Shown here: positions 17,401 to 22,887 of the stretch, one piece after another
Numbering within the stretch: the stretch's first letter is position 1
How the letters are laid out: every line of letters starts with the position of its first letter
From: an uncultured Collinsella sp.
GTDB lineage: Bacteria > Actinomycetota > Coriobacteriia > Coriobacteriales > Coriobacteriaceae
DNA: 23,502 nucleotides
Direction: 5' to 3'
Assembly (NCBI GenBank): GCA_900544995.1
Contig: UQXC01000032.1
Coordinates: 1-23,502 of the forward strand
Notes under the pieces: model-generated
The model's database searches: none
Told to the model about the DNA's origin: nothing
The model's input: the letters and a program-made list of their open reading frames with translations, nothing else
Position numbers and translations under genes: made by a program

Positions 17401-17437
17401 CCACGTCATCGCGCATGCTGCGCTCGAGTTCCCCCAT
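11408..17437 (-). CDS. Giant surface protein: Ig-like, four DUF4430, beta-propeller, InlB repeat
   Basis: A ~2009-residue surface protein, first gene of the riboswitch operon. In order: a 53-residue charged N-terminus; a signal-peptide helix (about 54-74, ending AQLWA); an Ala/Asp/Thr-rich linker (75-184); about six Ig-like modules (185-896) with recurring TYQWLA/TYTWQIA and GKYxxV motifs; four tandem DUF4430 domains (about 900-1019, 1021-1139, 1146-1263, 1269-1374); a PQQ-like beta-propeller (about 1404-1801); an InlB-type repeat (1802-1868, EGYTFGGWYTDEACTE); a Gly-rich then Lys/Asp-rich wall spacer; and a C-terminal helix (1975-1999) with a basic tail and no LPXTG. The ATG at 17437 has AAGGGGG 6 bases upstream; an earlier frame start at 17500 touches the riboswitch. 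Inferred role: cobalamin capture at the cell surface. Confidence 0.85.
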   Translation of the reverse strand: MGELERSMRDDVGQPQGNAPSTDNGGQMDMFEDERKRASLRRHGAIARGVAKRGLVAFLAFAMAFGTTPAQLWADGAEGIAEAVAQATTPSEGAQAPDGAADTTAAAADANDSAAGGPSETGDTGSAAPDNVSDDASDDPAASDPASATPASEASDTTAETGDATAVASEPSVAKAASRAADTFSSNNGVSVGKSQSPSRWAGSNFTAFIQSNTTLYANVWTSSSKRASASGCTYQWLAADISNKSDADNSAFVPVEGQTGASIVLDDALRTQLNGKCLRVRITDASGNVIYGPTKGANNQKLTATNTIKAPVPTKTALDAKSYVLIQSSADDSSSYSSVKAEILNPGTTLWANAYDGEAVPNKRIAAQGGWTYQWLASDTRDAEDSAYQVIPGQTGQSLTITDELASQLAGKYIRVKVVGDGQELYGPSSSFGTPASVGYNTPGPVAASDQIALGHIVLAYNGAEFGDDYENVPNANVGDTIKAAAYYLNYDTPTDLYGSDKVDFSWWVADSADGTFEQVATGDTFTVTKECANRYLKVVAKAKKGIPGSDSCETKAGRILPKGATTLDSVAFTNASKGAKDTGSTIEACAYKAVDYSSEPVTEGVTYTWRWSSVDPSSSAFDAKTDWHVVEGKTDSSFTIPDDYAKRWVSVSATAGDNTVEATTAVAVKAAGSHELFLAYLKKIVGDQSDDAKFVYKSGEKIGVTAFEKTSAGTKGAELTSDQLTYTWQIADSAQGPFTTLTDENAHRPSFVISQKYVGKYLKCIVDGGYNTDYASTRYAIVKGEDAKAYTLTSVNVASSGNLAQVGGTLTPTANYMATGDWGDYETALPEGSLVDYRWYLADDAEGTNAHELFGADETTGAITLPASAEGKYAYVVANAGNNDVKSTAWLVNSSDEKSLSVNVRVVGVSKHDVGQSYDLVDWVPTASFEWSSTQKMSAWDIFAKVLDDAGYSYSTDGGVPYSVTNPDKSQTLAMENTASGYKYWRFDINGKAANSYATGYYPSDGDTLELVYEDPTGTVSTQVSATCSVVGTDAKGAQQTWAAAQSITLKKGSTAADLSEQLFKQTGLKADYDPNGSWGWALNSITSPFDSGRTLAYDPTTEAYWQLFINGKSSMVGAGGYTLKAGDSVVWYYSKYNDPAPADQLSVSCTVIGQDASGARQTWAQPTTALVDEGTTAADLSEQIFKKSGIGAKTGESSFGWYLESLTSPFEKNVTLSSEKVDENTWKYWQFFVNGKPVDVGAGAYTLKASDEIAWVYGSDGTMPGQVSVSMEIIGKKDDKAQRWTDPSMQVFVEGTTIKDASAAYFDAVGVKSKMYDQFGYWGVHTLVSPLDGTELSGAWSFFVNGVPGSQLDSDYVLKSGDKIVWAYAAGDTVPNPDEVVVDPSASRPTDWKADWSGNSNAVVENVSTPTGALASSWTFDWKAYSGATYPNASEPIVVNGNVYLAVNKRLLKIDAESGKVLAESNLKTAIGYTTRPIYTNGLVIVPLDGGAVQALTADTLTTVWVTDPVSKTAQSNSQLTVDGNYLYVGTVDVDYGKGVYNNGHLTRINILTGAVSWQHVNADEGYYWTGATVGDGFILVPTSAGTVEMLSKSSGAVLGSVSVGAIVNSSCVLSADGSHAYLISRDGKLHVLAISDGSSRDADAASRISEERVVDLGLTGCACMPTLYGNKLIVGGEVSGGSALAIVDLDNDFATTLVSSADGSALPIGGIKGAPLVSAQADGTYVYFTVNYGATSDYVNYTWGGGVYRYKLGDAQATGAFSATGHNNYCDSPIACDAKGNLYYINDSGTLFKLNGGVKVSFETGEGSKVDFQTTADGKLVKPADPTREGYTFGGWYTDEACTEAYDFSTPVTADMTLYAKWTKNAVNPDGNGGSGSNGGSGSGTGAGTGAGTGSGSKGGAVAPGQKPVTKTTVSTKSGTKDNKSDKKDSDKSDKKDEKKSDKKDGKSDKASASTTTAKKSTEASAQESGLNPLAIVGIAAGVIGLALIAVFMLTKRGKGDGNAR
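13316..14740 (-). repeat. Tandem array of four DUF4430 domains within the giant gene
   Basis: Four protein-level repeats of about 105-120 residues. Each ends with a GDxxVWxY-type strand (GDTLELVYE, GDSVVWYY, SDEIAWVYG, GDKIVWAY) and carries an FxINGK/FFVNGxP motif. Repeats 2 and 3 are closest, sharing TAADLSEQ and FGWxLxSxTSPF-like stretches, which points to a more recent duplication. Repeat 1 is the most divergent. Confidence 0.78.
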
Positions 17438-17500
17438 CGGGGTCCCCCTTCCCTCCAGAGCCCTATGCACACCGGCGGCATACGCCGCAGCCGCATGCAA

Positions 17501-17671
17501 GATGGGAGGCGATCCGACTTAACCTTAACGGCTCGGGTACGTCGTCCGATCTGCGACGCGAGCATCCCGAGCCAAGAGGAATTACGGTTACTGGTACAGC
17601 CGGGGACTTGCACCCCGATTCTCCCAAATGCGCAGGAAAACCACGCATTCGTGCGTCTCCGCACCACCATC
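17501..17671 (-). promoter_or_regulatory. Cobalamin riboswitch
   Basis: Read on the minus strand, the leader of the DUF4430 operon holds the B12 box: GGGGTGCAAGTCCCC, then GGCTGTACCAGTAACCGTAA (around 17618-17580), close to the consensus GGTGnnAnTCC...GCTG...ACTGTAA. Supporting helices are a P1 closing stem GATGG/CCATC (17671-17667 with 17505-17501), GTGCG-GAGA-CGCAC (17664-17651), AATGCG/CGCATT around a GGTTTTCC loop, and GGCTCGGG/CCCGAGCC (17573-17566 with 17538-17531). The 3' side has AAGTCGGATCGCCTCCC, like the family's 3' conserved end. No T-tract follows before the start codon at 17437, so control of translation is more likely than termination. Such switches normally repress when cobalamin is plentiful. 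Confidence 0.85.
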
Positions 17672-17682
17672 TAGGCCATTGA

Positions 17683-17710
17683 TTATTACTGTCAGTATGG
17701 TATCACGCAA
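17683..17710 (-). promoter_or_regulatory. Promoter of the riboswitch operon
   Basis: On the minus strand TTGCGT (17710-17705), a 16-base spacer and TAATAA (17688-17683) form a -35/-10 pair. Initiation would fall near 17676, just before the first base of the riboswitch closing stem at 17671. Confidence 0.5.
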
Positions 17711-17736
17711 AAGGGCCCCGTACGCAGGCGAAGCCC
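17709..17736 (-). terminator. Weak terminator candidate after ubiB-like gene
   Basis: On the minus strand GGGC (17736-17733) can pair with GCCC (17716-17713), followed by TTTT (17712-17709). The stem is short and it touches the -35 of the riboswitch promoter. It is the only terminator-like structure I see between the kinase gene and that operon. Confidence 0.3.
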
Positions 17737-17814
17737 AAGGTAAAAGCTATTGTTTGCGATAGGAAAGAGTTGGGTATGGAAGGGCGCCGTGGGACAAGAC
17801 ACCGTGCAGCTACG

Positions 17815-19578
17815 CTAGTGCTTGCCGCCGTGACTGTTGCGCCAGATATTGCGGCCCAGCATGAGCGCCAAAACCAGCGCGCTCACATAGCCAACAAAGC
17901 CGATGATCGGAATACCGAGCACAACAGGCTCGATGCGCGCATAGTAGACCACCGAGGAACCGATAAACAGACCGGCGATGACAATGGCCATTGACATGCG
18001 GTCGACGATGCCGCCTATCTGACGCAGCGCCTTGTCGCTACTCATGAGCTGCAAGTTCAGCTTGAGCTGACCGCGCGTGAGCATTCGCGACGCCAGGCCC
18101 AGATACTCAGCCGCCTCGAGCGAGCCTTTTGCCGCGCGATAGCTACTCGCGGCAAGATCGCGCCCCATTTCGCGGACGCGCGCATAGGTGCTTTTCTCGT
18201 TTTTGATGTGCGTCTGGATGATCTGGATCATGTTGACGTTGGGCATGTACTCGGTCAGCAGGCCCTCAAGCGTCACCATGCCACGGGCGAACATCGTCAC
18301 CACGCTCGGCAGCTCAACGTCATTTTTGCGCGCCAGATTTAACAGCGAGGTCAAAAACTCGCCGATATCAAGATCCTTAAGGTCAAGACCCGCAAAGTCG
18401 GCGACGATAAAGTCCAAGTCGGACAAAAAGGCCGAATGGTCAAGCTCGGCCGAGTCGCCGCGCGTCACGGCAAAGCGCATAAGCGAATCCTTGAGCTTGG
18501 GCACGTCGCCCTCGGCCACGGCGAAAATCATGTCCTTGACGATACCGCGGTCGTGACTCGACATGCGCCCAACCATGCCCAGGTCGATAAAGTAGACGAT
18601 GCCGTCCTTGAGGATGATGTTTCCCGCATGCGGGTCGGCATGGAAAAAGCCGTCATCGAGCACCTGCGTCGAATAGTCCTCGACAATCGCCGAGCCGACC
18701 TTTTCCAGGTCATAGCCCTCGGCCACCAGGCGCTCGGGATCGGCGATGGAAATACCGTCGATGTAGTCCATGACCACGACGTGCTCAGTGCACAGATCAA
18801 GATAGGACTTGGGACACGACACGCCATGCACGCTTTTGTGGAAGTCGTAGAAATCGTTGAGGTTTTTGGCCTCGGCCAAAAAGTTGGTCTCCTCGCGAAA
18901 CGAGGTCCACAGCTCTTCGACCACGCCGTGCAGGTCAACAAACTGATCGGTGTTGACGAACTTGGAAACGATGCGCACCACCGAACGGATGATGTCGATG
19001 TCCTGCGCCATGACCTGCTGCGCGCCGGGGCGCTGCACCTTAACGGCCACGTCCTCGCCCGTCACCAGGCGGGCGCGGTGCACCTGCGCGAGCGATGCGC
19101 TTCCGAGCGGGTTGGGGTCGATCGCGTCGAACATCTGCCCCAGGCGCTGGCCGTACTCCTCTTCCAGGCAGCGGAGCACTACCTCATACGGCACCGGCTC
19201 TACGTCGGAGCGCAGGCGGCGCAGCTCGTCGCAAAACCGCTGCGGCAAGATCTCGGAGCGGTTGGCCAGAATCTGCCCCATCTTGACGAACATGGGGCCG
19301 AGCTCTTCGAGCAGGCGGCGCAGGCGAACCGGCGTGAGATTGTCCCACACGCGGTACTTTTTGATCAGGCGAACGATCTGCCCAATGCGTTCGCGGCGGC
19401 CTGCCGGCGTGAGCTGGTATTCCTCGTCCGGCGCCATCGCATCGGGCTCTTCGGGCACCATATCGACAGCACGCGGCTTCTTGCGAGCGCCCGAGACGGC
19501 GGCCTCAACCTCATCGACAACCGCCGTCTCGTCACCCATGGGATCTTGATTGTTGTAATCGGTGGTGGAATCTGCCAT
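17815..19578 (-). CDS. AarF/UbiB/ABC1 family atypical kinase
   Basis: A 587-residue protein of the UbiB/ABC1 atypical kinase family, which supports quinone biosynthesis or lipid handling at the membrane. Signatures: KMGQ (99-102, the KxGQ motif), the alanine-rich nucleotide loop GSASLAQVHRA (159-169), VAVKVQRP with Lys180, the catalytic HADPHAGN (313-320) and the metal-binding IDLGMVG (331-337). Two membrane helices close the protein (near 530-580), the usual UbiB tail anchor. The first ~50 residues are acidic and look disordered. It begins 8 bases after the stop of the phasin-like gene, with only a weak ribosome-binding site, so coupling is likely. A ubiquinone role is improbable in such an organism; menaquinone or isoprenoid lipids are alternatives. 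Confidence 0.88.
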   Translation of the reverse strand: MADSTTDYNNQDPMGDETAVVDEVEAAVSGARKKPRAVDMVPEEPDAMAPDEEYQLTPAGRRERIGQIVRLIKKYRVWDNLTPVRLRRLLEELGPMFVKMGQILANRSEILPQRFCDELRRLRSDVEPVPYEVVLRCLEEEYGQRLGQMFDAIDPNPLGSASLAQVHRARLVTGEDVAVKVQRPGAQQVMAQDIDIIRSVVRIVSKFVNTDQFVDLHGVVEELWTSFREETNFLAEAKNLNDFYDFHKSVHGVSCPKSYLDLCTEHVVVMDYIDGISIADPERLVAEGYDLEKVGSAIVEDYSTQVLDDGFFHADPHAGNIILKDGIVYFIDLGMVGRMSSHDRGIVKDMIFAVAEGDVPKLKDSLMRFAVTRGDSAELDHSAFLSDLDFIVADFAGLDLKDLDIGEFLTSLLNLARKNDVELPSVVTMFARGMVTLEGLLTEYMPNVNMIQIIQTHIKNEKSTYARVREMGRDLAASSYRAAKGSLEAAEYLGLASRMLTRGQLKLNLQLMSSDKALRQIGGIVDRMSMAIVIAGLFIGSSVVYYARIEPVVLGIPIIGFVGYVSALVLALMLGRNIWRNSHGGKH

Positions 19579-19586
19579 CTGCGCTG

Positions 19587-20003
19587 CTACTCGGCCTCTT
19601 CGGCGTCCTCTGCGTCGTCGGGCTCAACGGACTCGACGGGCACCGAGGTCACGTTATCCTCGACCGAATCGACGATGTCGCGCACATGGGCCAAAAAGGC
19701 CGTGCGCTCGGGGGCGGTCATAACGCGGACGCGGGCCAGGATGAGCTCGTCGAGCACGCGCTGTGCCGCGGTCTCGCCCTGCATGCCCAGGCGCTCGGTG
19801 AGGTCGGAGATGGTGCCACCGGCCTGCTCGAACATGTCGGACACGCTGCGGGCGATATCGGGGGCGCCTGCGTCCTTGCGAACCTGCTCGCCCTTGGTAT
19901 TGAGGTCGTCGAGGACCTTCTTGCCGCCTTCGACGGCAACGGCAGCGGCGCCGAAGCCCACGTTGATGGCACCGTTAACAAGCTGATCGAATTTCATAAC
20001 CAT
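19587..20003 (-). CDS. Small phasin-like helical protein upstream of the UbiB-type kinase
   Basis: A 138-residue protein starting MVMKFDQLVNGAINVGFGAA. It has an amphipathic alanine/glycine-rich N-terminal helix, a long heptad-like helical middle and an acidic C-terminal tail (PDDAEDAEEAE). The shape resembles phasins and phasin-like coiled-coil proteins that coat lipid or polymer surfaces, but I see no diagnostic motif. The ATG at 20003 is preceded by GGAG with 6-base spacing; a longer frame (to 20105) has no comparable site. It is the first gene of a two-gene unit with the kinase, which suggests it is a regulator or membrane adaptor for that kinase, in the way the small coiled-coil UbiK assists ubiquinone synthesis in E. 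coli. This is inference. Confidence 0.65.
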   Translation of the reverse strand: MVMKFDQLVNGAINVGFGAAAVAVEGGKKVLDDLNTKGEQVRKDAGAPDIARSVSDMFEQAGGTISDLTERLGMQGETAAQRVLDELILARVRVMTAPERTAFLAHVRDIVDSVEDNVTSVPVESVEPDDAEDAEEAE

Positions 20004-20093
20004 GGTTGGCTCCAATCGTGAACAACTGCATTGGCCTTCTTGTACCCAAGATTGAGCGAACGACACAAAATCGTTTGTCGCCGGGATAGAAGT

Positions 20094-20132
20094 CGAGCGG
20101 GGCAAAGCCTTTGGCGGCGTTTGTCCCGCTCG
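20094..20132. other. Long hairpin between the dipeptidase and phasin-like genes
   Basis: CGAGCGGGGCAAA (20094-20106) pairs with TTTGTCCCGCTCG (20120-20132) over 13 bases with one G-T pair. It lies 19 bases after the dipeptidase stop codon on the minus strand. No T-run follows on that side, so it may protect the 3' end or act as a weak terminator. Confidence 0.45.
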
Positions 20133-20150
20133 TTCGATGCAATTCGGTTT

Positions 20151-21674
20151 TTACCTAATGTTGTCGTTCATCGCGAAGGAGTTCTTCATGGCACAGCTCG
20201 TGGTGTAGAGCACCTTGCCCAACAGGGCATCGGTCTCCACGCGCACGAGCTCGGCAAAGGCCTCGTTGGCGCGGGCGAGTTCGGCAGGCACCTCGACCTC
20301 GGGCAGCGCGGCTACGACAGCGTCAACGTCGTGAATCTGCTTGTGGCCCATGCCGCCGACCTTCTCCTGATAATCCTCGACTGCGCGACCACACTCATGG
20401 AAGCGAACATCGGCCAAGGCACCAATCAGGCGATTTGCCCAATAGAAATTCTCGGACGTCACGCGAGCCTGCGTGTCGGCATAGTACTCGGGCATGGTCT
20501 CGACATTGGCGTACAGCGGCACGAGCGCGTTAAACGAGTTGGAGCCAAACGCCATCCACTGCACGGCGCGATACGCCGGCTGCGCATAGGGGCGCAGCTG
20601 CAGCACGGCGAGCTGGCTGTTGCGGTTGATGCCGATGGGACGATAGGCGCCGCGCGTGGCGGGCGTGCCCTTGCTGCCGTAGCAGTCGTACTCCGTGCCC
20701 TGGTAGTGGCTCGAAAGCACGTACTTGATGTCCTCGATGGTCACCTTGCGCTCGGGCACGCGACTCCAGGGGATGTCGTCGCTCTCGGGCGTGTAGTCGG
20801 CGTCGGGACCGTCCCACACGTCGCTGGGGTTGAGGCAGCGCTGCATGTACCAGGCGCGCGGCGTGTTGTAGACGTGGTCGCTGTCGCTGTGCGAGCCAAA
20901 GGCCTCGCGCGGGTTAAAGACCGCAGCGGGACCGTCGCCCTCGACGCCCAACGTCAGGTCCAGATGCCACTCGGCCATCCAGGAGCGCAGGTCGGCGGAG
21001 CACATGTGGTCGACCTGCGCGCCCTCGGCATCGTCCAGGTCAAAGCTATCGATACCCAGCTGGTTAGGCATGGTCACATAGGCGTCATCGGGCACGCGCT
21101 TGGCGATCCAGTGGTGGCCGCCGATGGTCTCGAGCCACCAGATCTCGTCAACGTCGCTAAAGGCGATGCCGTTGTTCCCGTAGGTACCGTAGCGCTCGAG
21201 CAGATCACCCAGGATACGCACGCCATCGCGGGCAGACTTGGCGTACGGCAGCACCAGGGTCACCATGTCCTCCTCGCCCAAACCACCGGGCTGCGCCGGA
21301 ACATAGCCGTCCTCGCCCTCGTTGCCCTTGGCGGGCACGTAGTCCACAAGCGGATCGGCGCCGCGGACACGCTCGTTGGTGGTGAGCGTCTCGGTCGCGG
21401 ACATGCCAACATTGAGCTCGTTGAAGCCGGCCTCGGCCCAAATGCCATGGCCCGGGACAACGTCGGGGACGCTTGTGTAACGCATGGGATTATCGGGCAG
21501 CTCAACGGTCAGGTGGCTCAGGACGCTCGTGTAGACACGCGGCTGCTCGTCGGGATGCACCACGCGCATGCGCTTGGGCTCAAACACCCCGTTGGACGAG
21601 TCCTCGTTGCGGGCGACCAGCGTCGACCCGTCGTAGCTCGCGTTCTTACCAACCAAAATCGTTGTGCACGGCAT
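20151..21674 (-). CDS. pepD: C69 family dipeptidase (PepD-like)
   Basis: A 507-residue N-terminal-nucleophile hydrolase of peptidase family C69, which cleaves a broad range of dipeptides. The protein begins MPCTTILVGKNASYDGS; Cys3 is the expected nucleophile, followed by ARNEDS with the conserved Arg and Asp. Further family blocks are AEAGFNELNVGMSATET, WWLETIGGHHWIAKRVPDD and the C-terminal NSFNALVPLY. There is no signal peptide, so it acts in the cytoplasm. AAGGAGG lies 6 bases before the ATG at 21674; the ATG at 21680 touches that site and is rejected. A candidate -10 (TACACT, minus strand 21716-21711) gives a short leader of about 30 bases. Confidence 0.92.
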   Translation of the reverse strand: MPCTTILVGKNASYDGSTLVARNEDSSNGVFEPKRMRVVHPDEQPRVYTSVLSHLTVELPDNPMRYTSVPDVVPGHGIWAEAGFNELNVGMSATETLTTNERVRGADPLVDYVPAKGNEGEDGYVPAQPGGLGEEDMVTLVLPYAKSARDGVRILGDLLERYGTYGNNGIAFSDVDEIWWLETIGGHHWIAKRVPDDAYVTMPNQLGIDSFDLDDAEGAQVDHMCSADLRSWMAEWHLDLTLGVEGDGPAAVFNPREAFGSHSDSDHVYNTPRAWYMQRCLNPSDVWDGPDADYTPESDDIPWSRVPERKVTIEDIKYVLSSHYQGTEYDCYGSKGTPATRGAYRPIGINRNSQLAVLQLRPYAQPAYRAVQWMAFGSNSFNALVPLYANVETMPEYYADTQARVTSENFYWANRLIGALADVRFHECGRAVEDYQEKVGGMGHKQIHDVDAVVAALPEVEVPAELARANEAFAELVRVETDALLGKVLYTTSCAMKNSFAMNDNIR

Positions 21675-21710
21675 GCGCATCCTCCTTGAGCGAAGAAATC
21701 AAACGGCAAC

Positions 21711-21716
21711 AGTGTA
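21711..21716 (-). promoter_or_regulatory. Possible -10 box for the C69 dipeptidase
   Basis: TACACT on the minus strand lies 37 bases before the start codon. No -35 consensus is seen. A GCTTCG/CGAAGC inverted repeat (21719-21724 and 21736-21741) sits just upstream where a regulator could act. Confidence 0.35.
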
Positions 21717-21755
21717 TCGCTTCGGCGAAAAAAGGGCGAAGCCACAGCCCCGGCA

Positions 21756-21996
21756 ACCCCTGTGGTCAAAAAATGCCAAATATGAGTACTGTCACCAATT
21801 TAGTAACAGCAATTTTGTTATGCATGGGTGTCGAAAGTCTACATTTGTTCAATAATTAGATGATGTAATTCCCCATAGGTCCAATAAAATAGGCTCTCTA
21901 TCGATAATAAATATCGTTAGAGAGCCAAATTAACCTAAATTATATGTGACAATCTTGGCAACAGTACTCATATTTGGCATTTTTTGTCCATGGGGT
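21756..21996. repeat. AT-rich element bounded by a 25-bp perfect inverted repeat
   Basis: The arms at 21768-21792 and 21961-21985 are exact reverse complements over 25 bases (left arm A6 then TGCCAAATATGAGTACTGT). Similarity continues outward, imperfectly, to ACCCC/GGGGT at 21756-21760 and 21992-21996. The 168 bases inside are markedly AT-rich, contain no plausible gene and hold a separate terminator hairpin. It could be a MITE-like non-autonomous element or a very large bidirectional stem-loop. I see no clear target-site duplication. The arms end in A6/T6, so each strand reads a hairpin followed by T's. Confidence 0.7.
21883..21926 (-). terminator. Terminator of the fchA-folD unit
   Basis: GGCTCTCTA (21892-21900) pairs with TAGAGAGCC (21918-21926), continued after one T-T mismatch by CGATA/TATCG, with a 5-base loop. 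On the minus strand it is followed by TATTTTATT (21891-21883). It lies inside the inverted-repeat element, 105 bases after the folD stop. Confidence 0.7.
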
Positions 21997-22030
21997 ATAG
22001 AACTAACCCCTCAAAACAGCTTCAAAACGC

Positions 22031-22885
22031 CTATTTCGATGCGCGCTCGGCCGCTTCGATCACGTGTTTGGCAAGGATCGCCGTCGTCACAGCTCCCACG
22101 CCGCCCGGCACGGGGGTGATGGCACCAACAACCGGCTCCACAGCATCAAAATCGACGTCCCCGACCAGCTTGCCAGCGTCCTCATCCCAGTTAATGCCCA
22201 CATCAATGATCGTCTGGTCCTCGCGAACGGCATCCACGCCAATCGTACGCGCGCGTCCAACGGCGGCAACCACAATGTCGGCAGCACGGCACTCGGCAGC
22301 AAGGTCGCGCGTATGCGTATGGCACGTCGTCACGGTCGCATTGCGCGCCGTAAGCATGGCGGCAACAGGACGCCCGATCACCAGCGAACGCCCGGCCACA
22401 GCAACCTTAGCTCCATCCAGCTCAACACCATAATGGTCCAGCAACGCTAACACTGCCTCGGCCGTGCAGGGAGCAAAACCCTCGCCGCGCCCCGAAAGCG
22501 TGGTAAGCAGCGAAGACGGCGTCATGGAGTCAACGTCCTTGGCGGGATCGAGCGCTGCGGCGACGGCGTTCTCGTCAAGGCCGGCGGGCAGCGGGCGGAA
22601 CATCAGACAGCCATGAACAGCCGAATCAGTATTGATGTCCTCGATGGCCGCCAGCAGCTCGTCCTGCGAAACATCGGCAGGAAGCAAAACGCGGCGCGCC
22701 TCAATGCCAACCTTCTCGCAGCGCTTGAGAGCGCCGCGCTCGTAGGATAGGTCGTCCTCGCGCTCACCCACACGCACGATAGCCAACGTCGGAACAACGC
22801 CCCGCTCGCGCAGCGCTGCGCAGCGAGCGGCAAGCTCCTCAGTCAAAGCACGGGCAACGGGAGCACCCTTCAGCAGTTCAACCAT
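22031..22885 (-). CDS. folD: FolD-like methylene-THF dehydrogenase, cyclohydrolase residues replaced
   Basis: A 284-residue protein of the FolD family, which interconverts 5,10-methylene-THF and 5,10-methenyl-THF and, in the bifunctional form, 10-formyl-THF. The NAD(P) site is clear: GRSLVIGRPVAAML (165-178) and NATVTTCHTHT, with PVPGGVGAVTTAIL near the end. The active-site helix reads SYERGALKRCEKVG: Tyr48 is kept, but the position four residues later, lysine in bifunctional FolD (Lys56 in human), is Ala52. The usual VQLPL glutamine is Phe96 in VHGCLMFRPLP. This favours a dehydrogenase-only enzyme. ATG 22885 has GAGAGGA upstream, overlapping the end of fchA; the genes are 2 bases apart. The longer frame to 22951 is rejected. 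Confidence 0.87.
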   Translation of the reverse strand: MVELLKGAPVARALTEELAARCAALRERGVVPTLAIVRVGEREDDLSYERGALKRCEKVGIEARRVLLPADVSQDELLAAIEDINTDSAVHGCLMFRPLPAGLDENAVAAALDPAKDVDSMTPSSLLTTLSGRGEGFAPCTAEAVLALLDHYGVELDGAKVAVAGRSLVIGRPVAAMLTARNATVTTCHTHTRDLAAECRAADIVVAAVGRARTIGVDAVREDQTIIDVGINWDEDAGKLVGDVDFDAVEPVVGAITPVPGGVGAVTTAILAKHVIEAAERASK

Positions 22886-22887
22886 AG

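Noticed and set aside
17437..17500. Earlier start for the giant surface protein
   Set aside because: The extension would lie against the riboswitch and between it and a good ribosome-binding site placed 6 bases before the ATG at 17437.
17531..17664. tRNA-like stems upstream of the giant gene
   Set aside because: No acceptor/anticodon/T-arm arrangement; the stems fit the cobalamin riboswitch.
18436..21689. Long plus-strand frames opposite the ubiB-like, phasin-like and pepD genes
   Set aside because: Antisense to recognised proteins, with no domain signatures.
21756..21996. Complete insertion sequence
   Set aside because: No transposase or other plausible frame inside, and no clear target-site duplication; reported only as an inverted-repeat element.
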